In this document: piece after piece, positions 54,346 through 64,000 of the stretch
Position numbering within the stretch: the stretch's first letter is position 1
Layout of the letters: each line of letters starts with the position of its first letter
Source of the DNA: Gambelia wislizenii
Lineage: Eukaryota; Chordata; Lepidosauria; Squamata; Crotaphytidae
Assembly: GCA_030847615.1 (NCBI GenBank)
Contig: JAUMIR010000001.1
Location: forward strand, 34,223,501 to 34,287,500
Direction: 5' to 3'
DNA: 64,000 bases
Program-made: the position numbers and the translations under genes
The notes under the pieces: generated by a model
The model's input: only the letters and a program-made list of their open reading frames with translations
Databases searched by the model: none
Told to the model about the DNA's origin: nothing

Positions 54346-55741
54346 CTTTATAGTCCAAAACAAAAACAAAAACCGCAAACCCAACAACCCAACATTTCCC
54401 ACTTAGGACTGTGTCTTTGGGACAACTTTAGAAGACATATTGTTGGTTTGTTTGTTTTAAATGATCCTACTCCTTTTCCAAGGGGATTTGATGTGACATA
54501 ACATGGCTTGCTCTTCCCCTATTTTGCCTTCACAACAACCCTGTGAGGTAAGCTGAAAAAATGTGTCTGATCCAAGGTGACCCGGTAAGCTTCACACAAC
54601 CTGTCCCATGACCTTAAACTAATTTGATGTCCTCAGATGTGGTGGAGGAATTCATCCTATTGCCTCTGTTTTTTACCCCTCTAATTTTTAAACACTTTTA
54701 TTTAGAATATAGAATGAACAATGTATGCACTACACAGAATAATTTCCATTTGTTTCAAAAGCAATTAATGTTATGTCCAAAAAGGGGGGAGGGGGCCTTT
54801 CAAAATTCATCTATCAGAATCAATGGCTTACACACAGAATGTTCATTTCCAGAATGAGAAATGAAGGGGTATCACATGTTACAGAAATTTCTGTTACTTC
54901 TGAATTTTGTACTCTTCTTCAGGTCCAAACTATGGTCATCCAGTTTCTGAAGGTGTGGGTTATTGCCTTTGTTGAAGTCCAGTCAATTGTCAGTCCAGTT
55001 GGCTATTGGACATGGGCTGGAGGTAGATACCGCTCGCCTTTTGCCTCAGGTGCAAATTGACTTGGTTTGGCTCTGCCTCCAGGTGTTGCTGAACTTCCCA
55101 AAACCCTAACCAGAATGGCCAATGATAAAAGAAGATGAAAGTTGTCACCCAAAATAGCTGGAAAGCCAAGGTTCCCCACACCTGTTGCAATGTAGGGGCA
55201 TAGCTCATGAAGTGCCCAGTATAATGTCAAGATCACTTGAGACCACTCCAACTTCTAAGCGTTCAGTGAAATGTATGGTTTTATTACCTAGAAAAGCTCT
55301 TAGTTTCTTTCTTTTGAAGGTTCACATGTCTTTACACATCACTTGATTTCTCATCACTTAGATGTTCAGAGAATATGGTGCAGCCATGTCTGACTGATGG
55401 GGAGAACTTCAGTTATGGATGCTTCCCCCCATCTGTCAAAGAAAGTCATAAAAATAGAGGAAGGAAAAGCTGTAACCCAGTGCTCTTTTGACTATTTATT
55501 TGCAGGAGCCTTTAAACACGTGGAACATTCCAAGGCTTATTTTCTCCCACCCCCTCCCCACTTCAGACTGAAATGGTCCAGTCCATGCTATCGTTTCATT
55601 CTCTGGATTGGGTCATTGATGTGTGCAAGAAATCCCTGCCCCATGCTGCAGTTACAAGGCCCAGTGCACATTTCCATGGGAGGAGTGGATGAGATGGTAG
55701 AATGGACTGCACCGCTACAGATGGGGGGTGGGGCAGGGGAT
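54346..55741. other. Non-coding stretch, nothing recognised
   Basis: No assignable repeat or exon. Confidence 0.4.
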
Positions 55742-55968
55742 TTTGTTGTTGTATGCCTTCAAGTAGTTACTGACTTATGGCAACCCTAAGGCGAGGTTTT
55801 CTTGGCAACATTTGTTCAGAGGCGGGTTTGCCTTTGCCTTCCTCTAAGGACTGAGAGAGTGTGACTTGCCCAAGGCCACCCAGTGGGTTTCCATTGCCAA
55901 GTGGGGATTTGAACCCTGGTCTCCAGAGTTGTAGTCCAAAGGCTCAAACCACTATACCATGCTGGCTG
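55742..55968 (-). repeat. Sauria-type SINE, full length
   Basis: TTGTTGTTGTATGCCTTCAA tail, CTTCCTCTAAGGACTGAGAG, GGCCACCCAGTGGGTTTCCA, complement of the B box (GGGGATTTGAACCC) and A-box side (GCTCAAACCACTATACCATG). Confidence 0.92.
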
Positions 55969-56204
55969 AGGGGGTAGGTACACCCTTTTAAAATTGGCAT
56001 TTCACTTTAACACTCAACATGTTAAGAAACAACATTTCAAGGAGAAAGCTTTTATACTCCATTTTGCTTCTTCCCTGAGGAACTAGATGTCTGCTTACAG
56101 CAAGATACTGCTTTGTTTTGTTTTACAGTCTGGGTCTTCTGTTTGTTGGTTTACTCTGTAGCCTCTGTTCCAAATTGGTTGCATCCATGCCATGTTCTAT
56201 TGTA
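55969..56204. other. Non-coding stretch, nothing recognised
   Basis: No assignable feature. Confidence 0.4.
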
Positions 56205-56432
56205 GCTGCATAAAGATGTTATAGTGTTATTATTCCACTTTAATGGCTATGGCTGAATCCTCTGGAATCCTGGGATTTGTAGTTTAGGGAGGGGCATATA
56301 GCATTCTCAACCAGAGAGTTCTTAGGCTTCACGAAACTACAAACTCCAGAATTCCAAGGAGACAGCCATAAGCAGTTGAAGCAGAATACTGCAATAGCAC
56401 TATGACAGTGTAGTGTGATAAAGTTCTAGTAG
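56205..56432. mobile_element. Palindromic MITE
   Basis: Left half GCATAAAGATGTTATAGTGT, CACTTTAATGGCTATGGC, ATCCTGGGATTTGTAG; right half inverse GCAATAGCACTATGACAGTG. Same family as 39627-39840. Confidence 0.7.
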
Positions 56433-56708
56433 AATCCTCAAGCCAAAGAATGGGCCAAGGATGCAAGAAAGCCTCGCATGTGGTCACAATGGAGGTGGGC
56501 TGCCCGGAAAGTACACAGCTGCGGCTGCACACCAGAGGCCCCAAATCTAAGGGTTCAGGAAAATGTGTTATTAGAAGGGCCATTCTCCATCCCCGCAGAC
56601 CCTGTGACATGTGGTTGTGTGAACATAGGGCGAGTCAAATCTTGCAGACTGTGAATCTGTATGTATGTGCCTTGGATTGGCCTGTCAACTAATGGTTGTT
56701 GGGATGAA

Positions 56709-56934
56709 AAGTTGAAGGCTTTCACGGGTGGCATCCATAGATTTTCCTTGTTTGTTTTTTTTTTTTCTGGGCTGTGAGGCCGTGTTCTGGAAGAGTTTCT
56801 TTCTGATGTTTCGCCTGCATCTGTGGCTGGCATCCTCTGAGGATGCCAGCCACAGATGCTGGTGAAACATCAGAAAGAAACTATTCCAGAACACAGCCTC
56901 ACAGCCCGGAAAAAAAACAAGGAAAATCTATGGC
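56709..56934. repeat. Large inverted repeat (left arm and proximal right arm)
   Basis: Symmetric about T at 56838. The left arm (about 56709-56837) and the right arm (56839-56934 here) match through CCATAGATTTTCCTTG, CTGGGCTGTGAGGC, TGTTCTGGAAGAGTTTC and GGCATCCTC. Differences are few and concentrated in a poly-T stretch. The right arm resumes after the LTR at 57507. The arm sequence is a dispersed squamate repeat; in one frame it gives ASSEDASHRCRRNIRKKLFQ, which I remember from uncharacterised retroelement fragments but cannot name. Confidence 0.7.
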
Positions 56935-57511
56935 TGTTGAGATATTTTGCAGCCTTTGCATGCATGGGCTTGCATGGCAGTTAAAGAGTTAGACGTGCAT
57001 GAATGGAATGTTTATGACTAAACTTCCTGTTTGTCTGTTTATGACCCATATGTTCTTCCTCTGGCACTAGCAACCCTTTGATCTCTTTGACTGAGTACTA
57101 GTTCAGATTTGAGGTCTTCCTCCATTCCCTGGGAGAAACCCCATGAGGGCAGACATACTTCTTTATTTTCTTCACTATGTAGCACCCATGTTTTTTCTAG
57201 AGAGTCCGTAGTGGATTAGTATGTAGAACTATATTTTTACTACACTGCTTGCATATCTCAAGATGATGTACCTGTATATTTTCATGCACAAGATATTCTG
57301 TAAGTAAACTACTTTTAATGTACTTTTTAAAAAAGACTAAGCTTGTTTTATTTTGTTAGCAAGACTGTGTGGGGAGGAGCAATTTGGTGGCTGGCTTGGC
57401 TGAGTCTCAATATAAAACCCTTCTGCAATATAAACCCCTTCTGCTAAAGTGCGATTTTGCTCTGCATACTGAGCTAACCAATCTCACACATTTTAAATAC
57501 CCAACAATGGT
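56930..57511 (+). repeat. Solo LTR, family B copy 2
   Basis: The LTR is 56935-57506 (572 bp), starting TGTTGAGATATTTTGCAGCC and ending TTTTAAATACCCAACA. Flanks ATGGC (56930-56934) and ATGGT (57507-57511) match at 4 of 5. It sits in the right arm of the foldback: after the LTR, the arm resumes with ATGGTGCCCCCATGAACTTC. Confidence 0.82.
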
Positions 57512-57532
57512 GCCCCCATGAACTTCCTAGAG
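57507..57532. repeat. Distal right arm of the inverted repeat
   Basis: ATGGTGCCCCCATGAACTTC aligns, with some differences, to the complement of the left-arm outer end (GTTGAAGGCTTTCACGGGTG at 56711-56730). It is followed by a hAT element whose target duplication ends at 57532. Confidence 0.55.
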
Positions 57533-57955
57533 CACTGGCTCTTAACCATTCCTTTACCAGGGACCTCCTTTAAATATCTTTTGTTGCTGTAAATATCCCC
57601 CAAGACTTAACTCAAGATTTAAAACCCTAACAACAACAATAACAATAACAACAATAATACCTGATATCATCATCAAAATCATCATTATCAAAATACACCA
57701 TTCATTAAACCTTCCCTCAGAGGCACTGAGGGGGGAGAGACTTTTCTTCTGCTTCATCCTGCAAGTTGTGGCTGGAAAAGATTGAATGGCAATGCACAGG
57801 CCTAGCCAGCCTTGGCCTTGGCTCTTGTCAGGTGGCTGCTCCATTGCAGGGAGGAGGTGGGCCGAGTAGCCTTCAAGCCTTCACGGACCCCTTGTGAGGA
57901 CCTTGGGGACCCCTGTGGGTCTCCAGACCACAGGTTAAGAACCACTGGCCTAGAG
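57525..57955. mobile_element. Non-autonomous hAT element, copy 3
   Basis: The element is 57533-57947 (415 bp), ends CACTGGCTCTTAACC and GGTTAAGAACCACTG, flanks TCCTAGAG and GCCTAGAG (7 of 8). It contains an (AACAAT)n-type tract at about 57627-57665 and ATTAAACCTTCCCTCA. The G to C change at its second terminal base is shared with copy 2, so copies 2 and 3 may be one subfamily. Confidence 0.82.
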
Positions 57956-59065
57956 TTTTCTTCGGCAAGGGATGGACCGCTGTCCTAAATCATGCCCTCT
58001 TTCTAGTAAGGTGATTGAACTGTTCAGACTTGGGTGGCTTCATTGCAGCGCTTCCTCCCCCATCCTCTCCCACCACTTCCCCGGTAATCCCACGTTTGCA
58101 TTCAGCACACAACCCCCATCCCTCTAGACCGCCTCGCCAAAACAGAGCGTAAACTCTCTAATTAGCAACGTGTTCCATCATTAAGGGGCCCTGCTGAGAA
58201 TTTCTATTTAATAATGGTCTTAAATTAGTTATGATGGTAAATACACGTCGGAAAATTCAACATCGAAAAACCGCCTCGGCTCTGGAAAGGCTCCAGTCTG
58301 CCTGTAATCTCTTGGATCCCACAAACGACCCCTCCCCCAAAACGGAGGATATGATGTTTTAAAAGAAAACGCAGAAGGTCTCCCTCTCCACCATATACCC
58401 CCCCTTTAAAAAAAACGTAGGGATTGCAAAGAAGATTCCGGAGGCGAGCAGAGGGGGTATAAATGAGGTTAGCCTCTAAACAGGTTCCTTGGGCAAATAT
58501 TTAGAAAGAATCAAGGGCCCGGACAAGGGAGATGAGAAATACACGCGACAAAGGGCGGGGAGGATGTTAAGGGGGGGTGGCACCCAAATCCTGCGGGAAA
58601 CCTTTGTCTTCTTGCCACTGGAAAGAAATACACACACACACACACATCCCTGTCCAGGAGTAACAATATATTTATGTGTATATGTGCGTGTTGTGTACAA
58701 ACACACGCGTATGCATGCATAACATACTTTCTTTTCCCGTTAGAAAGCGGGTCCTTCCACTTCAGTCCCGGTTTCCGAGATTTGTTTTACTATTATTTTT
58801 TGCACCCTTCTGAGCATGTGCAGAGTTTGTTTCCGTGGGCGCTGGCGAAAAAGAAACCACAGCCCCTCTTTCACAGATCTGGGATGGGGTTGGCAAAAGA
58901 GGGTGAATTCTAAAAGGGTCTTAAAGCCAGGGCATTTAAACCCTTGACATTTAGGGAGACCTTGATGCCCACCCCCGGGTGCCTTCCATGGGGAAGGGAC
59001 AGTGTTACACCCTCGCTGATCTGTAGTCTCAGAGCTGATCTTATGTATCGACTCATTTCCCACTT
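57956..59065. other. Low-repeat stretch, conserved-element candidate
   Basis: No interspersed repeat recognised. About 58155-58290 combines TAAT/ATTA-rich sequence (TCTCTAATTAGCAACG, TTAAATTAGTTATG) with intact CpGs (ACACGTCGG, CCGCCTCGG), a texture typical of conserved developmental enhancers. 58490-58620 is CpG-containing (CAAAGGGCGGGGAGG). No open frame looks like an exon. Confidence 0.35.
58628..58648. repeat. (CA)n microsatellite
   Basis: About ten CA units. It produces alternating Thr/His frames on one strand and Val/Cys on the other, which are artefacts. Confidence 0.9.
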
Positions 59066-59555
59066 TGTTGGAAAAATCCAGCATTCTCTCTACCCCTCAG
59101 AGCTAGTGGGTAACAGGTAGGATAGGATTTCCTGCATGTTAAAATCCTTCTTTCTCTCATTTAACAGCTTGTTGATTCTACCTTTGAAGTGCATGGTTGT
59201 AAATAGTTTGCAACTAAGCAACATGACCATGTGACCTAGGAAACTTCCTTTTGGTCTTGGGTCATATACAGATATATCCCTTCTCAGCTCCTGTTGCCAC
59301 TTTACCATCTTATCAACAACAATTTTTATTCACCATCTTGGCTCTACCCTTCTCCGCTGCCATGCTTTCCTTCTCATTGAGATGGTGAGTGAAGATGAAC
59401 CTCTCTCTTATCCAAATCTATTCCTTAGTTAGTTAGGATGTAGGTTCTCCATGCATATGTAGATGCATAGCCATCAGTAAACTTTTTAAGTCTTTTAACT
59501 TGAAGCTGCCTGCCTCTTTTGCACTCTGCTACAAGAAAGGTAATTCCTAACAGAG
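59066..59555 (+). repeat. Possible LTR related to the third family
   Basis: Ends with TGCACTCTGCTACAAGAAAG and CCTAACA; contains CCATCAGTAAACTTTTTAAG. The GCACTCTGCTACA box is shared with the complement of 14285-14753. No duplication found; the left boundary (TGTTGG at 59066) is a guess. Confidence 0.35.
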
Positions 59556-59719
59556 TAACATTTTAGGAAGGAATATTGTCATGCAAGTCCTTGCCTGCAT
59601 TTTGAAGTGGACACCTGGCTAACCTCACAAAACTGAGTGTGTGTTGTTAAAGCAAGGTTATTTCTCTTCCCCAATATGTCTTGATCCTTCTTTAAGAAAA
59701 CACATAAACAGCGGACCAT
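59556..59719. other. Non-coding stretch, nothing recognised
   Basis: No assignable feature. Confidence 0.35.
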
Positions 59720-59815
59720 CTCTAGGGAATGCTTCAGCGGTGTGTTCCTGTATGGTAGGCGGTTGGGCTAGATGTCCCTTATAGGTTCCTTCCAATTCTA
59801 TTATTCTATGATTCT
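59720..59815 (+). repeat. CR1 LINE 3' end fragment
   Basis: GGGAATGCTTCAGCGGTGTG, GGTTGGGCTAGATGTCCC, CCTTCCAATTCTATTATTCT and ATGATTCTGTGAG. Only the last 95 bp. Confidence 0.8.
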
Positions 59816-59924
59816 GTGAGTTACAAATACCATAAAAGGAACTCAGTCACCAGGCATAGGTTTCACCAACAGGATAAAATACTAAGCAGACTCCTTATTT
59901 CACTAGGCAAGTGATATTTCAGTC

Positions 59925-60045
59925 TTTAGAGTTTGGGAGTTTGGGATGACAGCTCCCATGATCCCTAGCCATTGGACATGCTGGCTAGGGCTTCTAGGAA
60001 TTGTAGTCCAAAACATCTGGAGGTCCAAAGGTTTCCAAACTCTGC
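59925..60045. repeat. Short palindromic repeat
   Basis: GGGATGACAGCTCCCATGAT, GCCATTGGACATGCTGGC and the inverse half TAGGAATTGTAGTCCAAAAC, CATCTGGAGGTCC. Same family as 20944-21064. Confidence 0.6.
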
Positions 60046-60320
60046 TTGAAGCATTTGGGAGGAGAAGTCAGGTGTGGGGGAAAAATAAGGCCAGGTGCTG
60101 AGAGAGAACTCTTCATTCAGGGATTTAGGATTTCCTGTCTTGGGACTTACACAGTCAGACAAAAATTTGATGGAATTTTCAGAATCTAATTCTTCAGTCC
60201 AGAACATGTGCCCACTTTGTACTTTTCTGGTACATGCCTTATCGAAAATTGCTCAAAGTCCTAATTGCACAAATAAGACATAGTGAAGTACCTGTTGCTT
60301 CTCCGACTCTGTTTGACAAA
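60046..60320. other. Non-coding stretch, nothing recognised
   Basis: No assignable feature. Confidence 0.35.
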
Positions 60321-60845
60321 CAAACTGTTGGAATATGGCAACCTTTGCATGCATGTTTGAGTGCATGATACTGAAATAGTTAAAAGTACATGTAAGGAAT
60401 GTTTATGACTTTATTTCCTGTTTGCTTCTTTATGACCCCTCTACCTGCTGCACTACACAAATCCTTTGATCCCTTTGTTTGAGTACTAACTGAGATAGGA
60501 GACATTCCACCATTCCCTGGGAGATTCCCACGTGGGCAGACACACTTCTAATATGGAGCATCCACATTTTCTAGAGGATCCCTAGCATGTAGAACTCCTA
60601 TTTTTACTTCCCTGCTTGCATATCTTAAGATGATGTACCTGTGTATCTCCATGCAGAAGATATTGTAAGTAAACTACTTTTTATATACCTTAAAGAAGAC
60701 TATGATTATTTATTCTTAGCTAGACTGTGTGAGGGGCAGTTGGACTGGCTTGGCTGTATCCCAATAAAAGCCTTCTGCCAAGTGCCCGTTTTTACTCTGC
60801 TAGTGAGATACAAATCTCAAACATTATTAAATTCCCAACACAAAC
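60321..60845 (+). repeat. Solo LTR, family B copy 3
   Basis: The LTR is 60326-60840 (515 bp), starting TGTTGGAATATGGCAACC and ending TTAAATTCCCAACA, with CAAAC on both sides (60321-60325, 60841-60845), a perfect 5-bp duplication. An AATAAA polyadenylation motif lies at 60763-60768. Blocks shared with copy 2 include GGAATGTTTATGACT and GATGATGTACCTGT. Confidence 0.9.
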
Positions 60846-61021
60846 TGGGATGAGGCCTTACAAGAGAAGGCACCTGGGCCAAGGGGATTTTAGTGGAGAT
60901 TTGAACCTTGGTTTCCCACTAGACTGACAGTATTATGGTAGTGAGGAATCTCTGACCCTTTAGTTGTTGCTGGATACCAATCTCCAGTAGCCCAGATAGG
61001 CTGGTCAATAGCTAGGGCCCT
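60846..61021. other. Non-coding stretch, possibly SINE-derived
   Basis: GATTTGAACCTTGG at about 60896 resembles the complement of a SINE B box, but the following sequence does not continue a known copy. Confidence 0.3.
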
Positions 61022-61067
61022 TAAGGTGGCCATAAGTTGGAAAGGACTTGAAGACACACAGCAACAA
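61022..61067 (+). repeat. Sauria-type SINE, 3' tail fragment
   Basis: TGGCCATAAGTTGGAAAGGA, CTTGAAGACACACAGCAACA: the terminal 46 bp of a plus-strand SINE. Confidence 0.75.
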
Positions 61068-61127
61068 ATGGGATATACAGTCCACGTGTTCACCATGACA
61101 GGAGTTCTGGAAAGTTTATACCAGGGG

Positions 61128-61756
61128 CTTTGCCCCTCCCCATCATCAGAGAGGAATTCCTATACCTTGACTCAGTCATTACCGGTAATCAAAATGAAGA
61201 CTGTAGTCTAGAAATCAGAAACAGACTGGGACTTAGAAAGACAGTCCCAAAGGAACTAAATAAGCTCCTCAAATGTAAAGATATAAGCTTAAATACCAAA
61301 GTGAGAATCATCCAGAGCATAGTTTGTCAGATTTTCATGTATGGGTGTGAAAGCTAGATAGGAGTGAAAGCTGAGAGGAAGAAAACTTATTTGAAATGTG
61401 ATGCTGGAGAAAAGTCCTTTGGATACTGTGGATGGTTAAAAAGACAAATGAATAGTCTTAGAGGAAATCAGGCCTGAACTCCCTAGGAGCCAAGATGACT
61501 AAACTGAGGATATCCTACTTTGGACATATCAGAGATCATGGAGACCACGTGACTCAATGCAAAAGACAACAATACAAGACAAAGTGGAAGGCAGTAGGAA
61601 AAGAGGGAGGCTGCACTCCAAGCAAGTTGATGCAACCCAGAAAGTCATGGCCCTGAATTTGCAAGACCTGAGCAAGGCTGCTGATAAGGGGGGGGGGCTC
61701 TTGGGTCACTAAAGGTCAAAGTTGACTTGACTTCAAATGACAACAACAACAATCCT
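61128..61756 (+). pseudogene. BovB/RTE LINE 3' end
   Basis: A plus-strand frame (stops introduced) gives FLYLDSVITGNQNEDCSLEI, RNRLGLRKTVPKELNKLLK, KVRIIQSIVCQIFMYGCES, then VLEEIRPELP-like, a KVEGSRKRGRLHSKQVDA segment and LNLQDLSKAAD. These follow the order of the C-terminal region of RTE/BovB reverse transcriptases (thumb and end of ORF). It ends GTTGACTTGACTTCAAATGA and (CAACAA)n, close to the SINE tail. 5'-truncated and mutated. BovB is the LINE known to mobilise Sauria SINEs. Confidence 0.8.
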
Positions 61757-62400
61757 CAGAAGAGGTACACTGGGTGTCAACAATGCTTTGTCTCTTTACA
61801 TCCCGCCTTTTCTCCAAGGAGTTCAAGGCAGTATATACTCTCTTCCCCACCCATCCACTCACTCACCCGTTTTGTTGTTGTTGTTGCTGGAAGTGAAGAA
61901 GCATCAATGCTTGTTTACATCTCTGTGTGTGTGTGTGTCCCAAATAGGTGTTTACTTCCTGCTTGCATGCAGAGGTCACTTCCTCTGCTTTCTCCAAGAA
62001 GTTTTAGTGTTTTACAACCCTTTGTCTCAGAAGCAAGAAGCCAGCGACATGAGGCAGATGAGCCTCAAGATGGCTTACCTGCACACATGAGTCAGCATTA
62101 CGGACTCTTTTACCCAAAGTCAGATAACTATCTCCTATCTATCTACCTTTCCTATTTAAGATGCATTCTCTGCCATAATAAACATTAAGTTCTGCTTTAT
62201 AACTTTACTGGAGCATCTTGCATGTTTTATGTCCTGTTTTGTACTGGAAGCTCATGTTGCACTGGGGCTCTACTGCAATCTGCTCAATATAAATAATAAC
62301 ATAATTCTACATTTTTTATCCTTAGAACAACCTTGAGAGGCAGATCAGGCTGAGAAATCACCCAGTCTTAAGTGCAAGGGGTAGCGTGGGTGTTTCTCTA
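61757..62400. other. Non-coding stretch with simple repeats and a LINE tail
   Basis: About 61800-61840 is a minus-strand LINE tail (CCCGCCTTTTCTCCAAGGAG). (TTG)n lies at 61871-61887 and (GT)n at 61922-61938. ATAATAAACATTAAG at about 62175 is A/T-rich only. No exon. Confidence 0.4.
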
Positions 62401-62639
62401 TAACCCCCCAGGGCCGGTTTAAGGGCCCTGCAGCACCTGCAGCCACAGGGGGGGCCGTCATTGTGGGGGCCCATAGTAACCCTCCTCCTGCAAAAACATT
62501 ATTAGTAATAATCCGAATATCCTGTACTGTTAATAGCTTAGCTTAGCTTAGGTTACATTGACCTGAGATAAACATATGGAGGCCCCAAAATAAAGTTGCA
62601 GGGCCCCAAAAATTCCTTTAAACCGGTCCTGTCACCCCC
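62401..62639. mobile_element. Short hAT-like MITE
   Basis: The element is 62409-62631 (223 bp). Ends CAGGGCCGGTTTAAGGG and CCTTTAAACCGGTCCTG are inverse complements with two mismatches. Flanks TAACCCCC and TCACCCCC match at 7 of 8. The interior includes three TTAGC/TAGCT repeats (62537-62552). Different family from the three CAGTGG hAT copies. Confidence 0.75.
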
Positions 62640-64000
62640 ACTACACTTATTTTGGCCATTAAAACAAAAAACAAAAACAACGTTGGATTGTCTCTCCGGG
62701 AAATCTCTCCTGAAAAAGGAACTTCTATTATGGTTTCAGGGGACCCCTAAATTGGCTAACAATTTTAAAAGAAGTATCTCCTTTCTGAAATCTGTTTCAG
62801 CCAGATTCACACACACCCTTTGAGGGCACATTTGGGGCAGTTTGCAGCCAGAGGGTCCCCAGGACGGAAAATTGGGCGCAAATCTCTAACTTTACCTTCC
62901 CCCGATTTAGGAAGTACCGCGCTCGCGTGTGGATCTGAACCCCATCCAAACCCAACACTGAACCTCTTAGCTACTTAAGCCTCCTATAGAACCCCCTCCA
63001 TCGGGCTGGATGTTAGGATTTAACTTTTAGGAGTACAAACTAGACCCGGGCTGGCCGATCTTCTGGGAGTTCGTCTAAAATCCCTTTTTCTGGTATATCA
63101 TCGCCACATCAGAAGCGGTACGAGTTCGGTTTAGAATGGGACGTCGATTTGGGGAGTCCTTAGTCCAAATACTCGGAACTTGACTTTGTCTGCTAGATCG
63201 GGCTGTTCGAGAACCTGAGACTTATGGTATTGCTTTGGCCAAGAGATTCGGGCATGAAAAATGCAGGTAATTTTTTTTTTAAAGGTATGAATCGTCTCCG
63301 TCAAGGCCTCAACTGAGGTTAGTTATAATAACAGCTGAACAGTAACAAGGACGACAGTTGGAAAGGAGGTGTCTGCTAGAGGTTGTGGAGGGGAAGAGAA
63401 ACATCCCGACTCCTACCTAAACGTCTAAACGTTTCTCCTCTCCTTCACTAACCTTTCATGTTTAATGAATGAATCTGCATTGCAGTCTCTCTCTCTCCAC
63501 CCCCTCCTTCCTTCTTTCCCGGCCGGCTAGTTTTAAATCTGCAAGCATCACATAAAGAGGCCGTGATCTCATCTGCCTATGATTCCAAATTAAAGTTCAA
63601 ACGGCCGGCTTACACGCTGCTGATCCTGTATCATAGCCTCTCGTGACCCTTCAATTACTATTTAATAGAATTACAGTTTTAAATCCCAATAGTCTTAAAG
63701 AATTTTTTTTTTATCACACAGACCGAAGAGAAGAATATATACAGGCACCTTCAGTGTTATTGAATGATTGTATTTGACCCAGTTTAGACTTTCAAAAGAA
63801 TGCTTGGTGTTCATACAAGATGTTACAAGAGGTACTTTTAATCTTTGCAGGAGACAATGCGTAGCAACGCATGCTGGTTAAGCCGACATGCACAATTCCA
63901 AAGAAGACATCATCTTTTTGGACAATAGGAGTGGAGTAAAAATAGGTGGTTGATCTGTGTGTGTGTGTGTTTGTAACAAACACAAGCAGGTATACACACA
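62640..64000. other. Low-repeat stretch, conserved-element candidate
   Basis: No interspersed repeat recognised. About 63520-63680 (GCAAGCATCACATAAAGAGG, CAATTACTATTTAATAGAAT) and 63770-63920 combine intact CpGs with homeodomain-type TAAT motifs. A T-run is at about 63697-63712 and (GT)n at 63956-63971. No coding frame looks real. It continues past the window end. Confidence 0.35.

Overview
This window reads as nuclear DNA of a squamate reptile, probably an iguanian-type lizard. The basis is its repeat content: many tRNA-derived Sauria-type SINEs with a (CAACAA)n BovB-like tail, a 5S-rRNA-derived SINE, CR1 LINEs ending in the tail ATTCTATGA, a BovB/RTE LINE 3' end, probable L2-type LINE 3' ends, and many small DNA transposons. 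Assignment below squamate level is inference. I found no convincing host protein-coding exon, tRNA, rRNA, operon or CRISPR. The longest open frames are LINE remnants or chance frames in repeats and low-complexity DNA, so the window looks like an intergenic or intronic repeat-rich region.

Layout. 1-12 kb: sparse repeats in old DNA, with a 5S-SINE (1501-1705), two TIR elements with 3-bp duplications (5121-5675, 8336-8941) and a CR1 3' fragment carrying the C-terminal end of reverse transcriptase (8957-9662). 12-23 kb: a probable L2 end split by a MITE, a 333-bp near-perfect palindrome (14840-15172), Tigger-like elements, one nested in another, and two SINEs head to head (22017-22441). 23-36 kb: a solo LTR with a clean 5-bp duplication, then the least repeat-dense and most CpG-rich part (about 25.7-36.1 kb), which holds a consensus CTCF core (25742-25756), a homopurine tract, a hAT element, a 112-bp hairpin MITE and a cluster of short palindromic MITEs. 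36-41 kb: two more LTRs of the same family and a four-level nest (hAT, then CR1 minus, then CR1 plus, then LTR) between perfect 8-bp duplications. 41-45 kb: two 3' ends of a LINE family with a C-terminal zinc-finger-like motif and a terminal stem-loop.

46.1-52.1 kb: a minus-strand CR1 block that keeps pieces of every CR1 region (RT, endonuclease, ORF1 with SGNH-esterase motifs, 5' leader). It carries two internal partial duplications and is broken by a copy of the zinc-finger LINE. 52-64 kb: SINEs, a large inverted repeat split by a solo LTR, a third hAT copy, a second LTR of that family with perfect duplications, the BovB end, and low-repeat stretches at 57.96-59.06 and 62.6-64 kb that look like candidate conserved non-coding DNA.

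Nothing here works together as a gene system. The content is a layered record of transposition, and the target-site duplications allow insertion order to be read in several places. The most checkable results are the nests, the foldback elements, the TIR family with TAA/TGA duplications, and the CR1 ORF1 esterase motifs. I did not find an undescribed functional system that I can support. All family names rest on recalled sequence features, without database comparison.
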